Source of the DNA: Trachythela sp. YZ-2020
Lineage: Eukaryota; Cnidaria; Anthozoa; Malacalcyonacea; Clavulariidae
NCBI GenBank assembly: GCA_016169945.1
Contig: JADLSH010000147.1
Location: 496,001 to 560,000 of the forward strand
Direction of reading: 5' to 3'
Length of the DNA: 64,000 bases
Shown: in pieces, positions 44,798-57,855 of the stretch
Layout: every line of letters begins with the position of its first letter
How positions within the stretch are numbered: the stretch's first letter is position 1
Notes under the pieces: model-generated
What the model was told of the DNA's origin: nothing
Database searches by the model: none
Seen by the model: the letters and a program-made list of their open reading frames with translations, nothing else
Translations under genes and position numbers: made by a program

Positions 44798-46780
44798 ATT
44801 CCGGATTAAAGAAAAATTTATGACACTTGCCAGAAGGTCGAGCATGCGCAGTAAGGTGTGTGACACAATTTGGCTTAAGTTTCATATCTGGGCTTGCGCG
44901 GTTTGTAATGAGACGGAAAAAGGTAAACAATATTGGGCAACGCAGCTTATCATTAGTAAATATCGTAACAAGAAATTGTCCCAGTATAGATCTACACATT
45001 CCATCAATAGGAAGTGTAGTAAAGAAAAAGGCCTGCAGCTTTGTATTTGACTGCCTTAATTTATAACAACGTTTGTGATATCTATAAGGACACTGTGAAA
45101 AAAAGAATCCTGTATTATACAAGAAACAATCATGTTCCTGTCTAGTCTTCGGAGACGTCCTTATAGCTTCAACCCTCGCAAACGAACGTCTTCTGAACCG
45201 ATCGAGCTGCACACTCCACTCCCTTTGTTTAAGAGCCAATCATCTTCCAATGGTTTATAGAGTAAGAGCCAATCGGAAGCAGCGCTAGCCCTATGATGTT
45301 AGTTACTGGGGAAAGCCTTCAAAGTCGTGCTAAACAGTTGTGTCGAATTATTATTCTGTGCAATCTGTTTAGTAGCTAGGAAATATTTTGAAAAGTTTAG
45401 CCTAGAACTTCACGATATTAACTGTAGAATACTATTTTGGTTATGTTCCTGCTGTAGCTTCTTTGAACAATCGGTGTAAAGTAGCGTCCTCCGCAGGCAA
45501 CTCTTCGTAAACGGCAGAATTGTGCAATACTTGGCAAAAATTGCGTAATAGCTTTGTGAGTCAAAACGTCGGTGAGTTGCCTGCCAAAAATCGGCATGTC
45601 CGCTCGTGGCATTGGGCGGCTTTGGGCGGTGACAAATGAACAAAAATCATTGTATTTGACTTTGAATTGTTTGAATTACCCAACAAATTTATTCTCCATG
45701 AACATATTATTATACTACGTAAGATCTAATATAATATGAGATTGTAGATGCAAATTAATTGGCAAAATATTGTTGGACTTTAATCTTTATATGAAATCAA
45801 ATGCTGATCAATGTGCAATTATTCATGTTGTGATCATGCGATGTTGTCTAAGTTTCCAGACTTGCTATATCAGAGAAAGACTTCTACAGACTTGGTAAAT
45901 AAATGTTTAAGTTTGCGATACTATTTAAATTATCTTCTTGATATAATGATATTTATTGCTAAAATCTAATAATCTATCTTTTGTTCCAATGCAACTTTAG
46001 TATCAATACATGTATGTTTTAATTTTGTACAGTATGCTATAGATTTAAGAGCTTAAATTTCTTATGGCTTCTCATTTGTATACATAAACGTTGAGATGCA
46101 CTTCTCAATAAATAATATAACCTATCCATTCTGTTGTCAAGAGAAACAATATTCTGTCCGAGGTGTTAATTATGACTTATTTATACAGTATAAATTATAC
46201 TAACAACTGGTTCTATACTGTATTATGCAAAAATTCAATTTACTGGTACGTTACACCTGATATGTTTTTGTTTCCACATTGTCTTCCCATGTCTATTTTT
46301 AACCATATTGACTTGCTACAAGTTGACTCGCATTAAAAACTGACCTAAAGTATAATGACTGGGTTAATTAGGGACATTTTTATGAAGTCGGTCCAGCCTG
46401 TCTAACTGGTTTCATATAAGCAGCCCCAGCCCTTCGATGCTACTCATTTCATAATCTCAGCTCAATTGGAAAGTACTAGTTGGGTCCATTACTTTGACAG
46501 ATGCCATTGCTTCCAGAATGATTACCAAAAGGCATGCCCAAACATATTGAGTTTAGTCAGGGTTGCAACACCATAATCCAACCAAAAGTTATTTGCATTC
46601 AATTGATATATAATGAAATACAGTAATCTATTATTATGTGCAATATTTGGGCAACTGTGTGAAGGTGTAAATTCACAAAGGTCAAAATTGTAGTATTAGC
46701 AGTAGCTCTTTATTAAAACTGCTGAACTTTTTTAGCAACAATCTTAATGATTCCAGTTTATGATTTGTATTTTGGCTATA
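44798..46780. other. No gene recognised; diverged terminal repeat at 45485-45545
   Basis: CTCCGCAGGCAACT...ACGGCAGAATT at 45485-45545 is complementary to about 48025-48085, so these may be ends of a 2.6-kb element; no target duplication was found. The rest is AT-rich with no supported gene. Confidence 0.35.
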
Positions 46781-46782
46781 AT

Positions 46783-47187
46783 CAGGGGCGGACTGGCAGC
46801 ATTTTGGGCCACGGTCAGGAATAATATCTGGGCCCATGTATTAGTGAATAATCATAGCTATGCTTAGAAGCCAGGTGAATTTTCAGCAAGTTGGACGTAG
46901 GAAGCTTGTTAAACTTAGGGAGGCCGAATCCCACGAGGCGCCACCATGACCCGACTGGGAAAATTTGTAAAATTTGGAGTCTCTAGATTGTCGGAAATGG
47001 CATTTTCATTCTCTACCTCTTTAGTTAGGCCCTTTCAATAATTATTTCATTATGATTTGTATTGGGGCCCCTTGCTTCCTACGCCCTGTTAAGCAAAAGG
47101 AAATATTCTAAATCTGTCCGAAATAATTCCGGGCCCCTAAAAGTTCTCCGGGCCTTGGTGCGCGTCCGATCGCTCAGTCCGCCCCTT
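46783..47187. mobile_element. ~405-bp hAT-like MITE (CAGGGGCGGAC ends)
   Basis: Starts CAGGGGCGGACTGGCAGC and ends AGTCCGCCCCTT. The flanks GCTATAAT (46775-46782) and GCTCTAAT (47188-47195) form an 8-bp target duplication with one mismatch. CAGGGGCGG is a familiar hAT end. Non-coding. Confidence 0.75.
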
Positions 47188-48295
47188 GCTCTAATGATTA
47201 ACTAGTATTTACTGCTTAATCTATTGAAGGCCATAGTGATCCAATCCAAATGGACCCTCACTCAAAACATATTAATACTGATAGTAACATAGTTTGCTTT
47301 ATATTATCTGTTCATTCTTTTCAGTACAGAACTTTACCAAAACCTGTCAGAGTCCCTGGTCTTTGTTACATTGTTTCTTAAAATAACTGGCGGTCAAACT
47401 TCCAGAATATCATCACGTAGTAACATTTAAAATTGTTTCAAAACCACAGTTCAAACACAGGAATATGATTTGACATCCTTCCCCTCCTTTACACAAGATT
47501 TTAAACCATATTCGTGTCTCTCTATCGCGCTGCTTTTAAAAAGATAATATAGCATACTGTACAGATTACATATCTCTTAATTCTGTTCGTTGATTTGGAC
47601 CAGAGACCTCAAGAAATTCTATTAATATTACAATTTGTCAATCTAATTGTAAACATTCCAAAACTTGACTGTGTTCGATTCCGCAAGTAGGTATAAACAC
47701 ATTATAACGCCTATATAAGCGCTCCCTCTTTCTTCGTAATACTGAGAATTATTTTGTCCGTAGCTAATCCTTAGAATATTAAGTTAAAAGCAGATTTTGA
47801 TCGCGTAAATTGTAGATCATTCCTCGCATTCGTATATTTTTATATTTCTCCACTTGTATCATGGTGACAAAAGCTCCCCAGGGTACCCGGGGTGAAGTGA
47901 CAGGTCCACCAGGTGAAGTGATCGGTCCTCAACTTGCGAATTTTGGCAGGAACTCTCCGCGATTTTATTTCAGACCAGCTCCAATTATCCCTCACTATTC
48001 ACTGTTACTCCCTCATGCCTATGAAATTATTGCGTAATTCTGCCGTTTTCCAGCAAGTTGCCTGCGGAGGAGGCTAGGTGTAAAGTGCAATGGCATATGT
48101 TATTAAAGAAATTAAATATACAGTGTAAACAATTTCAGAAGGCGATCCAGAAACTCGAGGAGAATGTCCAATTATAATTTCTTGTTAGCTAATAGTTCGC
48201 TTCCTATGGCTTTGACCTTAACAAAATTCGAAAAGATATATTCAAAAGATTCGTCACATTATACATCATCAAACTAAACACAGTTAAGCTATTAC

Positions 48296-49863
48296 TGTTA
48301 TTTGATACTACATTTAAATTTGAAAATAGACAAGATATACCATTTCCAACGGTTAAAATCGGTTAAAATGTTTTGCCTAAATACAAAGCGTTACAGCATT
48401 GACAGGTAAATTGATACACAGCATGAGATCTCAGTTTTAATGGAATTCGACTTTGAAATGAAAACAAATTGGACAAACGGCACATTGGATAAGCCGAAGT
48501 AAACAGTTTAATTAATTGCTGTCGAATTTGAATTGCGTGGTTTTCCGTGTATGGCAGTACAATCGGTATTAAAAATTAGGAACTTTTTGTCAGTAAATGA
48601 TCTTGGGTAAAAGCTTCTTAATATTTCTATTTCCGCATGAAATGTGATATATATATAAGACGAGCAAACTGTTGAAATATCGGAATAAGAGGGTAGAAAT
48701 AACACTGGCCCTTCTTATAAGCGATTGGTAAGAAAACTTTCGAAATTTTATTGTAAAAAGGCCTGTAAAAGTTGGTTTTTGTAAACTGAGATTTCAATTA
48801 TCCATTCGCGCGTTTGATGTTTATATCAAGAAAAGGTAGAGACTTGTCGTCTTTTTCAATTTCATAAGTAAATTTAATATTCGGATGGTTTGAGTTGAGG
48901 TAATAATGAAACGGAACAATGTGGTCACGAGATTTAAAGAAGAAAAACGAATGATCAATATAGCGAACATAAAATGTTCCGGAAAATTATCAAACCAAAT
49001 TTTGTTTGCGATTCGATAAAAATATATTTGCAAAAAGTTACTTCCCATCGCAAAATGATGACTCGCAAAATTGCCGTCAAAAACAAAATGACAATTTCTA
49101 ACCGCCAAATTTAGTAGCTCAGTGAATTTCGTTTTGTTGAAACTGTGAAAGAATTTTTGAGTTGCAAATAATTGACCGGAAATTATGTTAATTGTCTCAT
49201 CTAATAGAATATTAGTAAACAAAGAGGTTACGTCAAAACTAGCCATAATTACGTTGGTAGTATTAACATTTAAATAGAGTAATTCTTGAATGAATGAAAG
49301 AAAAGAAAACATTAAATAGTGTAAGAATGAGGAGCTTATGGACGTAAGAGGGAAACCAAAAACTTAGCAAGATTGTAAAAAGGAGCTGATAGGATGTGTC
49401 TTTCAGGAATACCATGGTTATCAATTTTTGGCAATCCATATTGTATGCCAGGTCTAGATCCGGTGGAAGCGAGTTTTTTATACAGGTAATTTGTGATAAT
49501 TCCGTCATCTTTCAACTTTCGAAGGAAAGATCGGACTTTATCTTCACGTTTTAATATTGTTCTAACTGGATCGTCGTTCATCGCTGCAAAAATACTTTCT
49601 TCACTTAAAATGTCATGCATTTTAGTAACATAATCCGGTTTGTTAAGAATGACTATTCCGTTTCCCTTGTCTGGTTTAATAATGACAATATTACAGTATC
49701 ACCTTGTTGAACTTCTAACAAAGTCTTAAACTCTTCCTTTGAAAAAAACGATTGAGGTGGTGAATAGTCCTTGGAATGACGAGAGGTTGACGAAATAGTC
49801 TTATTTTCAACATGTTTGCATAGCAACTCGAAAGGATGTAGGTAACCGCTGTAATTCCTACAA
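48296..49863 (-). mobile_element. Penelope-like element, RT plus truncated GIY-YIG
   Basis: Reading leftwards from 49863: FCRNYSGYLHPFELL; a frameshift near 49695; IKPDKGNGIVILN; SRPGIQYGLPKI; MASFDVTSLFTNI (RT motif A); and LPFLDINIK. The catalytic block near 48951-48965 reads YIDHSF where Penelope RTs have Y[VA]DD, so an active-site aspartate is lost. Further frameshifts are present around 48960-49060. The GIY-YIG endonuclease begins (VYQFTCQCCNALYLGKT near 48410) but is cut at about 48368, where sequence jumps to the 3' end also found at 50325-50386. Confidence 0.85.
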
Positions 49864-50386
49864 AACTGAGATCTCTTGTGGTGTATCAATTTACGTGTCA
49901 ATGCTGTAACGCATTGTATTTACGCAAAACATGCCGACTTTTACACGCACGGATTTCCGAACATCAAGGTATTTCGGCTCTAACTGGCAATCCAATTTCA
50001 TCGGCATCAAAATCTAACATTTTGGACCAATCCAATTTCAAAATCCTTACTTCAGATAATTCTAACCTCGATAGTCTTATTAAAGAAAGCTTACTTATTG
50101 ATCAAACCAAACCCTTTCTTTATAAGAATGTTCGATCATTTCCTTTAACAGTTTTCTAACTTAATCGCTCTCCTCTTGTAATTGTACCATGTAACACGCT
50201 AACCAGTCTAACCACTTGACATTCCTATCTTAAGGATTAATCGAATCCATTATTCATGACTAATCTTGTAATCTTGTATATACAAACATAGACAATGGAC
50301 ACTACATAGCTAATCTCAACCAATTTAACCGTTGGAAATAGTATATCTTGTTTATTTTCAAATTTAAAATGTATAGTATAAAATAA
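49864..50386 (+). mobile_element. Penelope-like element, GIY-YIG endonuclease fragment
   Basis: Open frame 49878-50159 encodes VYQFTCQCCNALYLRKTCRL, ARISEHQGISALTG and a C terminus ending VRSFPLTVF: the GIY-YIG endonuclease of Penelope-like elements, with Y(L)RKT replacing the usual YIGKT. It is complete at the C terminus but starts abruptly at the head-to-head junction with the - strand copy. The 3' UTR GGAAATAGTATATCTTGTTT matches the end of the inverted copy at about 48320-48345. Confidence 0.85.
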
Positions 50387-50441
50387 CTGTAGCCTAATAG
50401 CTTAACTGTAGATAGGACATATTCTAATTTGCAAGTACTTT

Positions 50442-52500
50442 ATGTCAGTTTGCCTAAGCTGTTGCCAGGTTTATTTATTGGAACATAAAGGTCAATTGAC
50501 TAAGGACCTAATTGTTAAAAAAAGGCATAATGCATATTTAAAGCAAAAAGCAGTATCATCTGGATTAGATGCTGACTGGAGTGCTTACAAATGGGCAAAA
50601 AACCATTATAATAGATTAATTAAGGATACCGTTCGTCAGCACTATCAAGATGAATTACAATGTAACTCGGGGAATCTTAAAAAAACTTGGAAGATAATTA
50701 ATGAATTGATTAATAAATCCTACAAGGATAGCAAGATACTAGAGTTAAGAAATGATGAAGGTGAGATAATAAACCCCACTGACATTCCAAATACATTCAA
50801 TCAGTATTTTACGGACTTGGGAGAACAATTATCTAACGATATACCTTACACAAATACAACTCCAGAAAGCTACTTCACAGCGTTTGAGCGCCGAAGTAAC
50901 CCATTATTTTGTAAACTCTAAGACTGCTTCAAAACTTAAGTGACTGACAAAATTTCAGCTAAATTCTTAAAAATTGCTGCCCCCGTTAATGCTTCTTCAC
51001 TCTCATTAATTTTTAATCAATCAATTCGCACCGGTATATTTCCGTGTGACTGGAAAATCGTAAGAGTAACACCAATATACAAATCTGGGGCCAAACATTG
51101 TACATCTAATTATAGACCAATATCCGTTATTTCGATTGTAGCAAGAATTATGGAGAAGCTGGTACACAACCAGATCTATGATTATTTGATGTACTCAAAT
51201 TTATTAACAAAATCTCAGCACGGATTCAGACCGTGCCATTCTACGGTTACTGCATTGCTAGACATCACTAATAGATGGTATCAAAACATTGATATTGGTA
51301 AATTAAACGGCGCAGTATTCTTAGACTTAAAAAAGGCCTTCGATACTGTCAATCATGATATCCTACTTAAAAAGTTGGATATTTACGGCATAACAGGAAC
51401 GGCACTATGTTGGCTCAGATCTTATTTGACAGACCGAACGCAATATTGCCAAGTAGGGGCCATTTATCTGGACCACTACGTGTAAAAACAGGTATTCCGC
51501 AAGGCTCTGCTCTAGGGCCGCTTCTATTTCTAATATACATCAATGATCTGCCTCAATGCTTGGAGCGAACTAGTGCTAGTATGTTTGCCGATGACACCCA
51601 AATTGATACATCTAGTGAAAATATTAATATAATTGTAGAAAATCTTAACCATGACTTGGAAAATGTATCAACTTGGATGTCAGCTAACCAACTTACTTTA
51701 AACCATTCTAAAACGGAATACATGATAGTAGGTAGTAATAGAAGAATCAACCAAATAGACATACAACCCCACATACATATTGGAGGTAGGAAAATAGACC
51801 GAGTTAAAGTAACCAAATCACTTGGCGTAAAGATGGACGAAACTTTGTCATGGAATGCCTACAGGCCTCAGCATTCTAAGACGGGTTCGAGAATAGTGGA
51901 TTATAGAACACTAATTACAATATATCAATCAATTATTCAATCTCACTTTGATTACTGCTCGCAAGTATGGGGTTGTCTAGGAAAAGGTTTATCAGACAAA
52001 TTACAGAAGCTCCAAAAACCGAGCATTTCGAATAATAACACGTGAAAACTACGAGATTCGATCTGTTGACATTTTGGAAAACGTAGGAGTTTCTAACTTA
52101 CAAACCAGAAGAGAGCATCAATTAGCGATTCTAATGTACAAAGTAAAAAAAAAATGCTACCAAATGATTTAACTGAAATTTTCACCAACACGAATTCAAT
52201 ACATGATCATAATACGAGAAATAGCGAATTTAATTTCGCATTACCTAAGCCAAAAACAAATAATATGAAAAAGGCTTTTGCCTACAGGGGGGCTGAGGCT
52301 TGGAATAACCTTTCCACTGCAATAAAATCATCGAAAAGCATCTCTAGCTTTAAAACCAAAATAAAGCGAATATACTAATACTGGAAATTCATTTTCAGTC
52401 ACCTAATTTTTTGTAGATCATTGATATTTTATATAATATATGTGTAGTGCATGCACACGGCCTATTGGAAGATCACCTTTTTCTTTCTTTCTTTTTTTTT
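50442..52500 (+). mobile_element. L2/CR1-like LINE, near-complete RT ORF
   Basis: The linker between endonuclease and RT (50470-50890: DADWSAYKWAKNHYNRLIKD, LKKTWKIINELIN) is followed by RT motifs [59 protein letters not shown] and LGVKMDETLSWN. The C-terminal domain (RSVDILENVGVSNLQTRR, FALPKPKTNNMKKAF) ends with a TAA at 52376. Both catalytic aspartates of FADD are kept. Breaks: a lesion near 50920, and frameshifts near 51480, 52025 and 52150. A T-rich stretch ends it at about 52500. The EN domain is missing. This is the best-preserved reverse transcriptase in the window. Confidence 0.9.
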
Positions 52501-52774
52501 TAATTAACATCATTGTAAATAATTAATCAGGTGAAATAGTACCGTTTTTAATAAAGTCAATAATAAAGTCAATTGGACATTTGTAATATCCCCATTGATA
52601 TGCGTAATGTCCATCGTAAATTGGACTCAAGGCCCTTGGAACGAGGTTGTATGACCATTTATCCATTGGACAAATTAAATGCCCATTGGACTTTTCCGAT
52701 TGTCCATCGGACATGATACACAGGTATTGGCCATGTATGTAAGTAGTTCAAAGATGGGGGCATCTAACACTGCT

Positions 52775-53070
52775 ATATAAGTCACTGATCTGGAAATAAT
52801 ACTGGATAACGCAACCCATTTTTCACTGGTGCAGAAAACGAAGCTAGTTATTCATTGCCAGACAAATTCGCCATTACTAGGGGATCAACTATGCAGGAAA
52901 ATGTTCTCTATTTCTTTTTAAGACGATCAAATATATCAAATATATTTGAAGCAATAAATTTGTACCATTACACGCTAAAGATGTTGTCAGTTGATCCCTT
53001 AGTAATGGCTGACTTACGGCTTCATTTTTAACACAATAGATACTAGATACAGTATTATTTCCAGATCAGT
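52775..53070. mobile_element. ~296-bp MITE
   Basis: TCACTGATCTGGAAATAATA at the left pairs with its complement TATTATTTCCAGATCAGTGA at the right. Inner arms GCCATTACTAGGGGATCAAC and GTTGATCCCTTAGTAATGGC also pair. Non-coding. A related hAT-type end (CCTTGGAACGAGGTTG) lies at 52633-52648. Confidence 0.85.
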
Positions 53071-53155
53071 GATATAAGTACAGTCAACACTTTTTTTCTT
53101 GTAGTCTTCTCACAATTAAGTTTTCAAATTTTGATCTGTAAGTAGGCAACGGTTT

Positions 53156-53345
53156 GTGAATGACTTTTCCTTTTTCCAATTTGGTGTAACAATTCAAAAA
53201 GATTTAAAATGGAATGCTCATATTAATATTACAATTAAGAAAGCTTCTAAAAGACTTTACTTCCTGTTACAATTGAAGCGTACCAAGGCACTGCAGAGGA
53301 TCTTAACAAGTTTTATATATTGCCGTGTTTGTTCACACTGCAAAA
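53156..53345 (+). mobile_element. LINE RT C-terminal fragment
   Basis: FGVTIQKDLKWNAHI, then IKKASKRLYFLLQLKR is the thumb region after the RT palm, closely like 54390-54500. It ends abruptly where AT-rich palindromic repeat sequence begins at about 53370. Confidence 0.75.
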
Positions 53346-53369
53346 TATCAAAGTCTAGCCTGGAATAAA

Positions 53370-53600
53370 ATTCTTATTTTTTAGATTATTTTTCTTATTT
53401 TGAGAAATTATTTCTTGTCAAGAAAAATTATAAGAAAAAAGTTCTTCTTTTAAAAAAACATTTCTTAATTAATCTCGGCAAGATAATCCGGAAGACTTTT
53501 TTTCTTATTTCAAAAATGATATTCTTGCGTCACAGAATAATACTCTGACTATTCTTGGAACAAGAAAATCATTCTTGTTGAACTAAAAATCTATAAATCC
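53370..53600. repeat. AT-rich TTCTTATTTTAAGAA-type repeat, copy 1
   Basis: Many short palindromic variants of TTCTTATTT and AAGAAATTATTTCTTG. Same character as 58460-58730, and probably the same repeat family. Confidence 0.55.
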
Positions 53601-53715
53601 GGTAGACAATGATATTTCCTCGTTGATTTTTGTTAGTTTCAAGAATACTTGTAATGTTATTGACACTCCGGGCAGCTCGTCATGTAATTCGAAAAAGTTG
53701 CGTTTTTAATATATT

Positions 53716-54078
53716 TTGCGTCGTTTCAAAGAACATGTATTTTCAAAGAACCTCCTGCATACTTTCAATTATCAAGAGTACTTTTTTTCACCCGTAGCCA
53801 TATTAAACAAATTGATAAAAGTCGACATATATGACTTTGTTTCAGTTGAGTTGTGGCCTCCTTATACGCGAGATTCAAATACAATGGTGAAAAACACATG
53901 GAACTCCGTAGTCATGCAAATAAGTATTAATGAATTATTTGGGGCATATAGTGAAGAGTATTATTTTGAAGATAGAATGAAGATTGCTGATTATTGTTGC
54001 TTATATACTGGACTGTTCAGATATTTGAGATCAGTTCCTTCAGTGGTATGCAGACGAGTGCCATATATGGGCACCTAG
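53716..54078 (+). CDS. Unrecognised open frame
   Basis: A 120-codon open frame (RRFKEHVFSKNLLHTFNYQE, DFVSVELWPPYTRDSN, SINELFGAYSEEYYFEDRM) with plausible codon use and amino-acid composition. It is flanked by an AT-rich repeat and LINE sequence. No family was recognised; it may be an exon of a transposon gene of the same repeat family as 58278-58457. Confidence 0.3.
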   Translation: MRRFKEHVFSKNLLHTFNYQEYFFSPVAILNKLIKVDIYDFVSVELWPPYTRDSNTMVKNTWNSVVMQISINELFGAYSEEYYFEDRMKIADYCCLYTGLFRYLRSVPSVVCRRVPYMGT

Positions 54079-54249
54079 AAGACTTAGCGAGCGTGCTCTT
54101 ACAGCGCGTCATTTCAAAAATATTGTTGAATTACAGCTTTATACATCCAATCTTCTGCAAATTTTAACGAAAATAGGAAGAAATATTCCAATATTTTGAA
54201 GATTCAAACAATAATTTGAAAAGTAAGTGTTAAATTAATGAGATCAACG

Positions 54250-54900
54250 ACTGGACTATTCAAAACAAAATGAAACTCAATGTTATTAAATGCAAATCAT
54301 TAATCGTCGACTTTTTAAAAGAAAAACGGCTGTTTTAACCATTGGATATTGGAGGAGTTTTGGTCGAAAGAGTCAAATCTGCTCGTGTACTAGGACTGAC
54401 TTTCCAAGACGACTTGAAATGGAATGAACATGTTAATAATATCGTGAAGAAAGCGGGAAAAGGGCTGTACATGTTGAGATTATTAAAACGATCAAATGCT
54501 AATATAGATATATTAATGACAGTATATACCACGGTAATTATAGGCCCGTGCTTGAAAACGCCTCCCAGGTATGGCACTTTAATATTCCTGACTATTTATG
54601 TTATGAGATTGAAGTCCTGCAAAAGCGTGCATTAAGAATAATTGTACCTTCTTTAAGTTATGGTGAAGCTTTCGATTACACACAAATTTTAACTTTGAAG
54701 GAACGCCGGGATAAACTGGCTGCTAATTTTTTTAGGAACAATCATAATAACTTGAAGCTCCAAGAATTTTTACCTGATAGAATATTAACTGATTATGAAC
54801 TAAGAAGTAGTGGAATTTATAATCATTATTTTTGTAAGACCGAACGATTCAAAAACACGTTTTTCCCTCAAATTGTTGTAAGATGTAATTGTAAATAGTT
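54250..54900 (+). mobile_element. LINE RT C-terminal fragment
   Basis: ARVLGLTFQDDLKWNEHVNN and KGLYMLRLLKR, then after a frameshift near 54545 RPVLENASQVWHFNI, EVLQKRALRIIVPSLSYGEA and LTLKERRDKLAANFF, ending at a TAG at about 54898. It is the same family as the 15.2-kb fragment, as shown by the QKRALRI...LSY...LK[DE]RR pattern. 54.9-55.95 kb holds nothing recognised. Confidence 0.85.
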
Positions 54901-55950
54901 TGATATAATTTGTAAATATTTTATCACTGATGTAATGTACCCGTCACGTGTTACAAAATCGGTTTTTTAATAAATTATCATATAATAAAAAACTATTCAT
55001 AAATATTTTAGATTTAGTGTGCAAATATAGGGTATATAATCGATTGTTTTCATGTATAATTTTAGCCGACGCTGGCCGCATATTTTGGCTTCAAGAATAT
55101 ACTATTAATAGATATTAAAAACTTTCTATATGCCCTTGTATTTACAGATTATCATTTCAAGCGATAAATACTGAAATTGTGTCGTACGAAACTTGAAATC
55201 ACATTTTCATGAACAGTGACAATATTTCACAGTTATAGCCATAGCAATGATAAGTCACTTACAGCATTATATTTATTTAAATACAGCATTAAATACTTTG
55301 CCCAGATCCTGGCGGGGATATTCCATAGGCTGGGCAGCTTAGTTCCCACACAACAAAGATGAAAATTATTAGGAAATAATAGCAAATGTCTGATTGAGGT
55401 AAACCAAGTTAGCCCTGCTGCCCGACCCACCTCCAATACCCTAGAGGTCTTATGTTTATCGTTTTCGTTAAAACACTCAAGACTTTGAAATATATAACTT
55501 AAAATGGGTAACTTTTCCCTTGACATTGGCTACCATTATTAATCAGGGTAAAATTACACTTGAAGAAGGGTACATTGTGACTTAATGGTTAACAAGAGAT
55601 ACTGTAGGTATTCACCATTGTGTTTTAACCTCTTAATTAACTACAATATACCTTTTATATATTTTATAATCCTAACCTGTTTAGAGTAACACATTTTTGA
55701 ACCCACCAATTCCCAAAAATTTCCCCTAAAAATACCAATGGCAACACAGTGTGTGGCTGAATGTGCTGACGTGTGTAGAATGGTATTTTTTTTATTTTTA
55801 AAACTATATTTATTCACGCTTACCACTTCAACAATAGCTGATTTCAGAGGAGGGCGTGACAATATTAAAAGAAAACTATATACATAATACAAATGAAGAC
55901 AAAAAACTCAATAGATATTTATATTATATGAACAAGAAAAAATGAGTATA

Positions 55951-57000
55951 TTAGGACAGACTAACATCGGAAATTAACGAATTGAAGGTATTTATCGATA
56001 CAGAATTTCTAACTTCAGATGGTAGATTATTCCAAAATTTTGCACCACTATAACTAATACTTTTCTTCATATACTCAGTTTTAGGTTTTGAGAGATAGAA
56101 CTTAGAATCTGAGTTGCGTAAATTGTAATTATGTTGAGGAGCAATTTGATTTTGAAATGATTTGACTAGAATAGCAGGTGCTTTCCCGTGGATTATTTTA
56201 TACATGAGTCTGTCTTTCAGGACAAGTCTACGTTGCATCAACGTTTTCCATTGAAGCTCATTTAAGCAGCTTCCGATTTGCCATGCTCATTTCTATATCC
56301 TAATATAACCCTAGGCCCTAGCTGCTCTATTTGGAGTGACTGAAGTCTATTTGAAAGTGTTGCACCAATTGGCTCCCACACAAGGCAGCAGTAATCAAAC
56401 TATGGTTGTACCAAAGCATAATAGACAGATACAAGTGCTTCGCGATTAACATATATAGTTTAACCTCTAATACCTGACAACACTTTTTTACATGTTTCGT
56501 CCAGATAGTTGTCCCATAATAAATATTGGTCGATTTCGATACCCAAAGACTGTTTGGTTGTAACTCGATTTACAGGTCTGTTGTCTATCTCAATGACAGG
56601 ATCATTTGTAAGTTTACTAATCGTTTGTTTGCTCCCAAAAATACTAGATATTCAGTTTTGGTAAGATTTTGGCATAATTTGTTTGCTAAAAGCAACTTGT
56701 GAACATTGTGCAAGTCATGATTAATTTGGGATTCAATTTCGGGTACTGCTATACCAGAGGCAGTAAGAGTAGTGTCATCTGCAAACATTTTTACTGTTGA
56801 TTTCTTAATACAATTTTGCAAATCATTTATGTAAATAAAAAAAAGAAGAGGTCCCAAGATAGAGCCTTGGGGGACTCCATAATTTATTTTTTGAGGTTTG
56901 GATAGACACCATTTACATAACACCTTTGAGAACGATCTTCTAAATATGAGCTAATGAGATTTAAGGTGGATGACTGCATACCGTAGAAACCAATTTTTGT
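55951..57000 (-). mobile_element. LINE RT fragment, - strand
   Basis: Reading leftwards from about 57000: KIGFYGMQSSTLNLISSYL; a frameshift near 56880; NYGVPQGSILGPLLFFIYIN; VKMFADDTTLTASG (FADD intact); SLGIEIDQYLLWDNY after a second break near 56600; then the C-terminal part (MYKIIHGKAPAILVKSF, LSKPKTEYMKKSISY) ending near 55951. It is 5' truncated and broken. Confidence 0.88.
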
Positions 57001-57339
57001 TGTTAAAATTTCATTTTCTGAGTTTCTTTAGTGTGGTTAACCATCAATTTCCAACATCTTTCATTGTCAAAGTAAATTACGTGTTTGGTTTTTCTTTGGG
57101 GGATTACCACTGTATTGGTTAGTGACAACTTATGAACAAACACCATTGGTATACTACTCATAGTACCTAACTGAAATTTGAATAGGACAAGGAATATTTT
57201 GGACATATTGTATGACAAGATTTAACAGACCATTTTTTATTTTTGCCTGACCTTGTCTCAGTTAAGACTAAACCCTTAGACATAACACGTTGAGCTCCAA
57301 TTTATCTTGAATCACTGATCTAACTTGGGCTTAGCACGG

Positions 57340-57855
57340 GCTCCCGGCTGTAATTGAAAAGAAACCCTAGGTGCATTGGGTGTAAAGTTCTCCTTAAGTC
57401 AAACCGTGGCTTAGGTCCCCCAGGGCCTCTTTCGAACAAGGTCCCATAGGTAGGTCAGCCTTGTTCTAAAATAAACAAAAGTTGAAAATCACTAGTTGAA
57501 AAGCAAAAAATGGGGCAACTTTCCCCTTGATCTCCTTTTAACAGGGTGAAACTACACTTGACGAAGAGTACAATTTTAATTTGCTGAGTTACTTTTAACC
57601 GTTTAATTACAATGTGCCCTGTTTAATTTATTATCGTAACCTTGTCAAGGAAACTTGTTTGGTTTTACTGTGAGGGTGATTGCTACTGTACATGTATCGG
57701 TCACTGACAACTTTTGTCACAGACACAAAAAAGAGCTCCATGGCCCTGTGTGCATGGGGTATGAATACCTTAATTAGTCAAACCGCTACGTGGGTCCCTC
57801 CGGCTGAAGGGCCCTTTCGACTAACCCCCCAGTTTTTGTCGGTCATAAGAGTTAC
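57340..57855. repeat. Diverged direct repeats
   Basis: About 57340-57430 and 57750-57840 share AGTCAAACCG, a GGTCCC.C block and a GGCC.TTTCGA segment in order. Non-coding. Smaller relatives of the surrounding text (GGTTAACC, CACTTGACAAG) recur in 62.2-62.9 kb. Confidence 0.4.

Noticed and set aside
44796..45239. 147-codon - strand open frame after the LINE tail
   Set aside because: It overlaps the CR1 tail, shows no domain or splice signals, and its composition looks non-coding.
45485..48085. 2.6-kb transposon bounded by CCTCCGCAGGCAACT ends
   Set aside because: The end similarity is real but no target duplication or coding content supports one element; kept only as a note.
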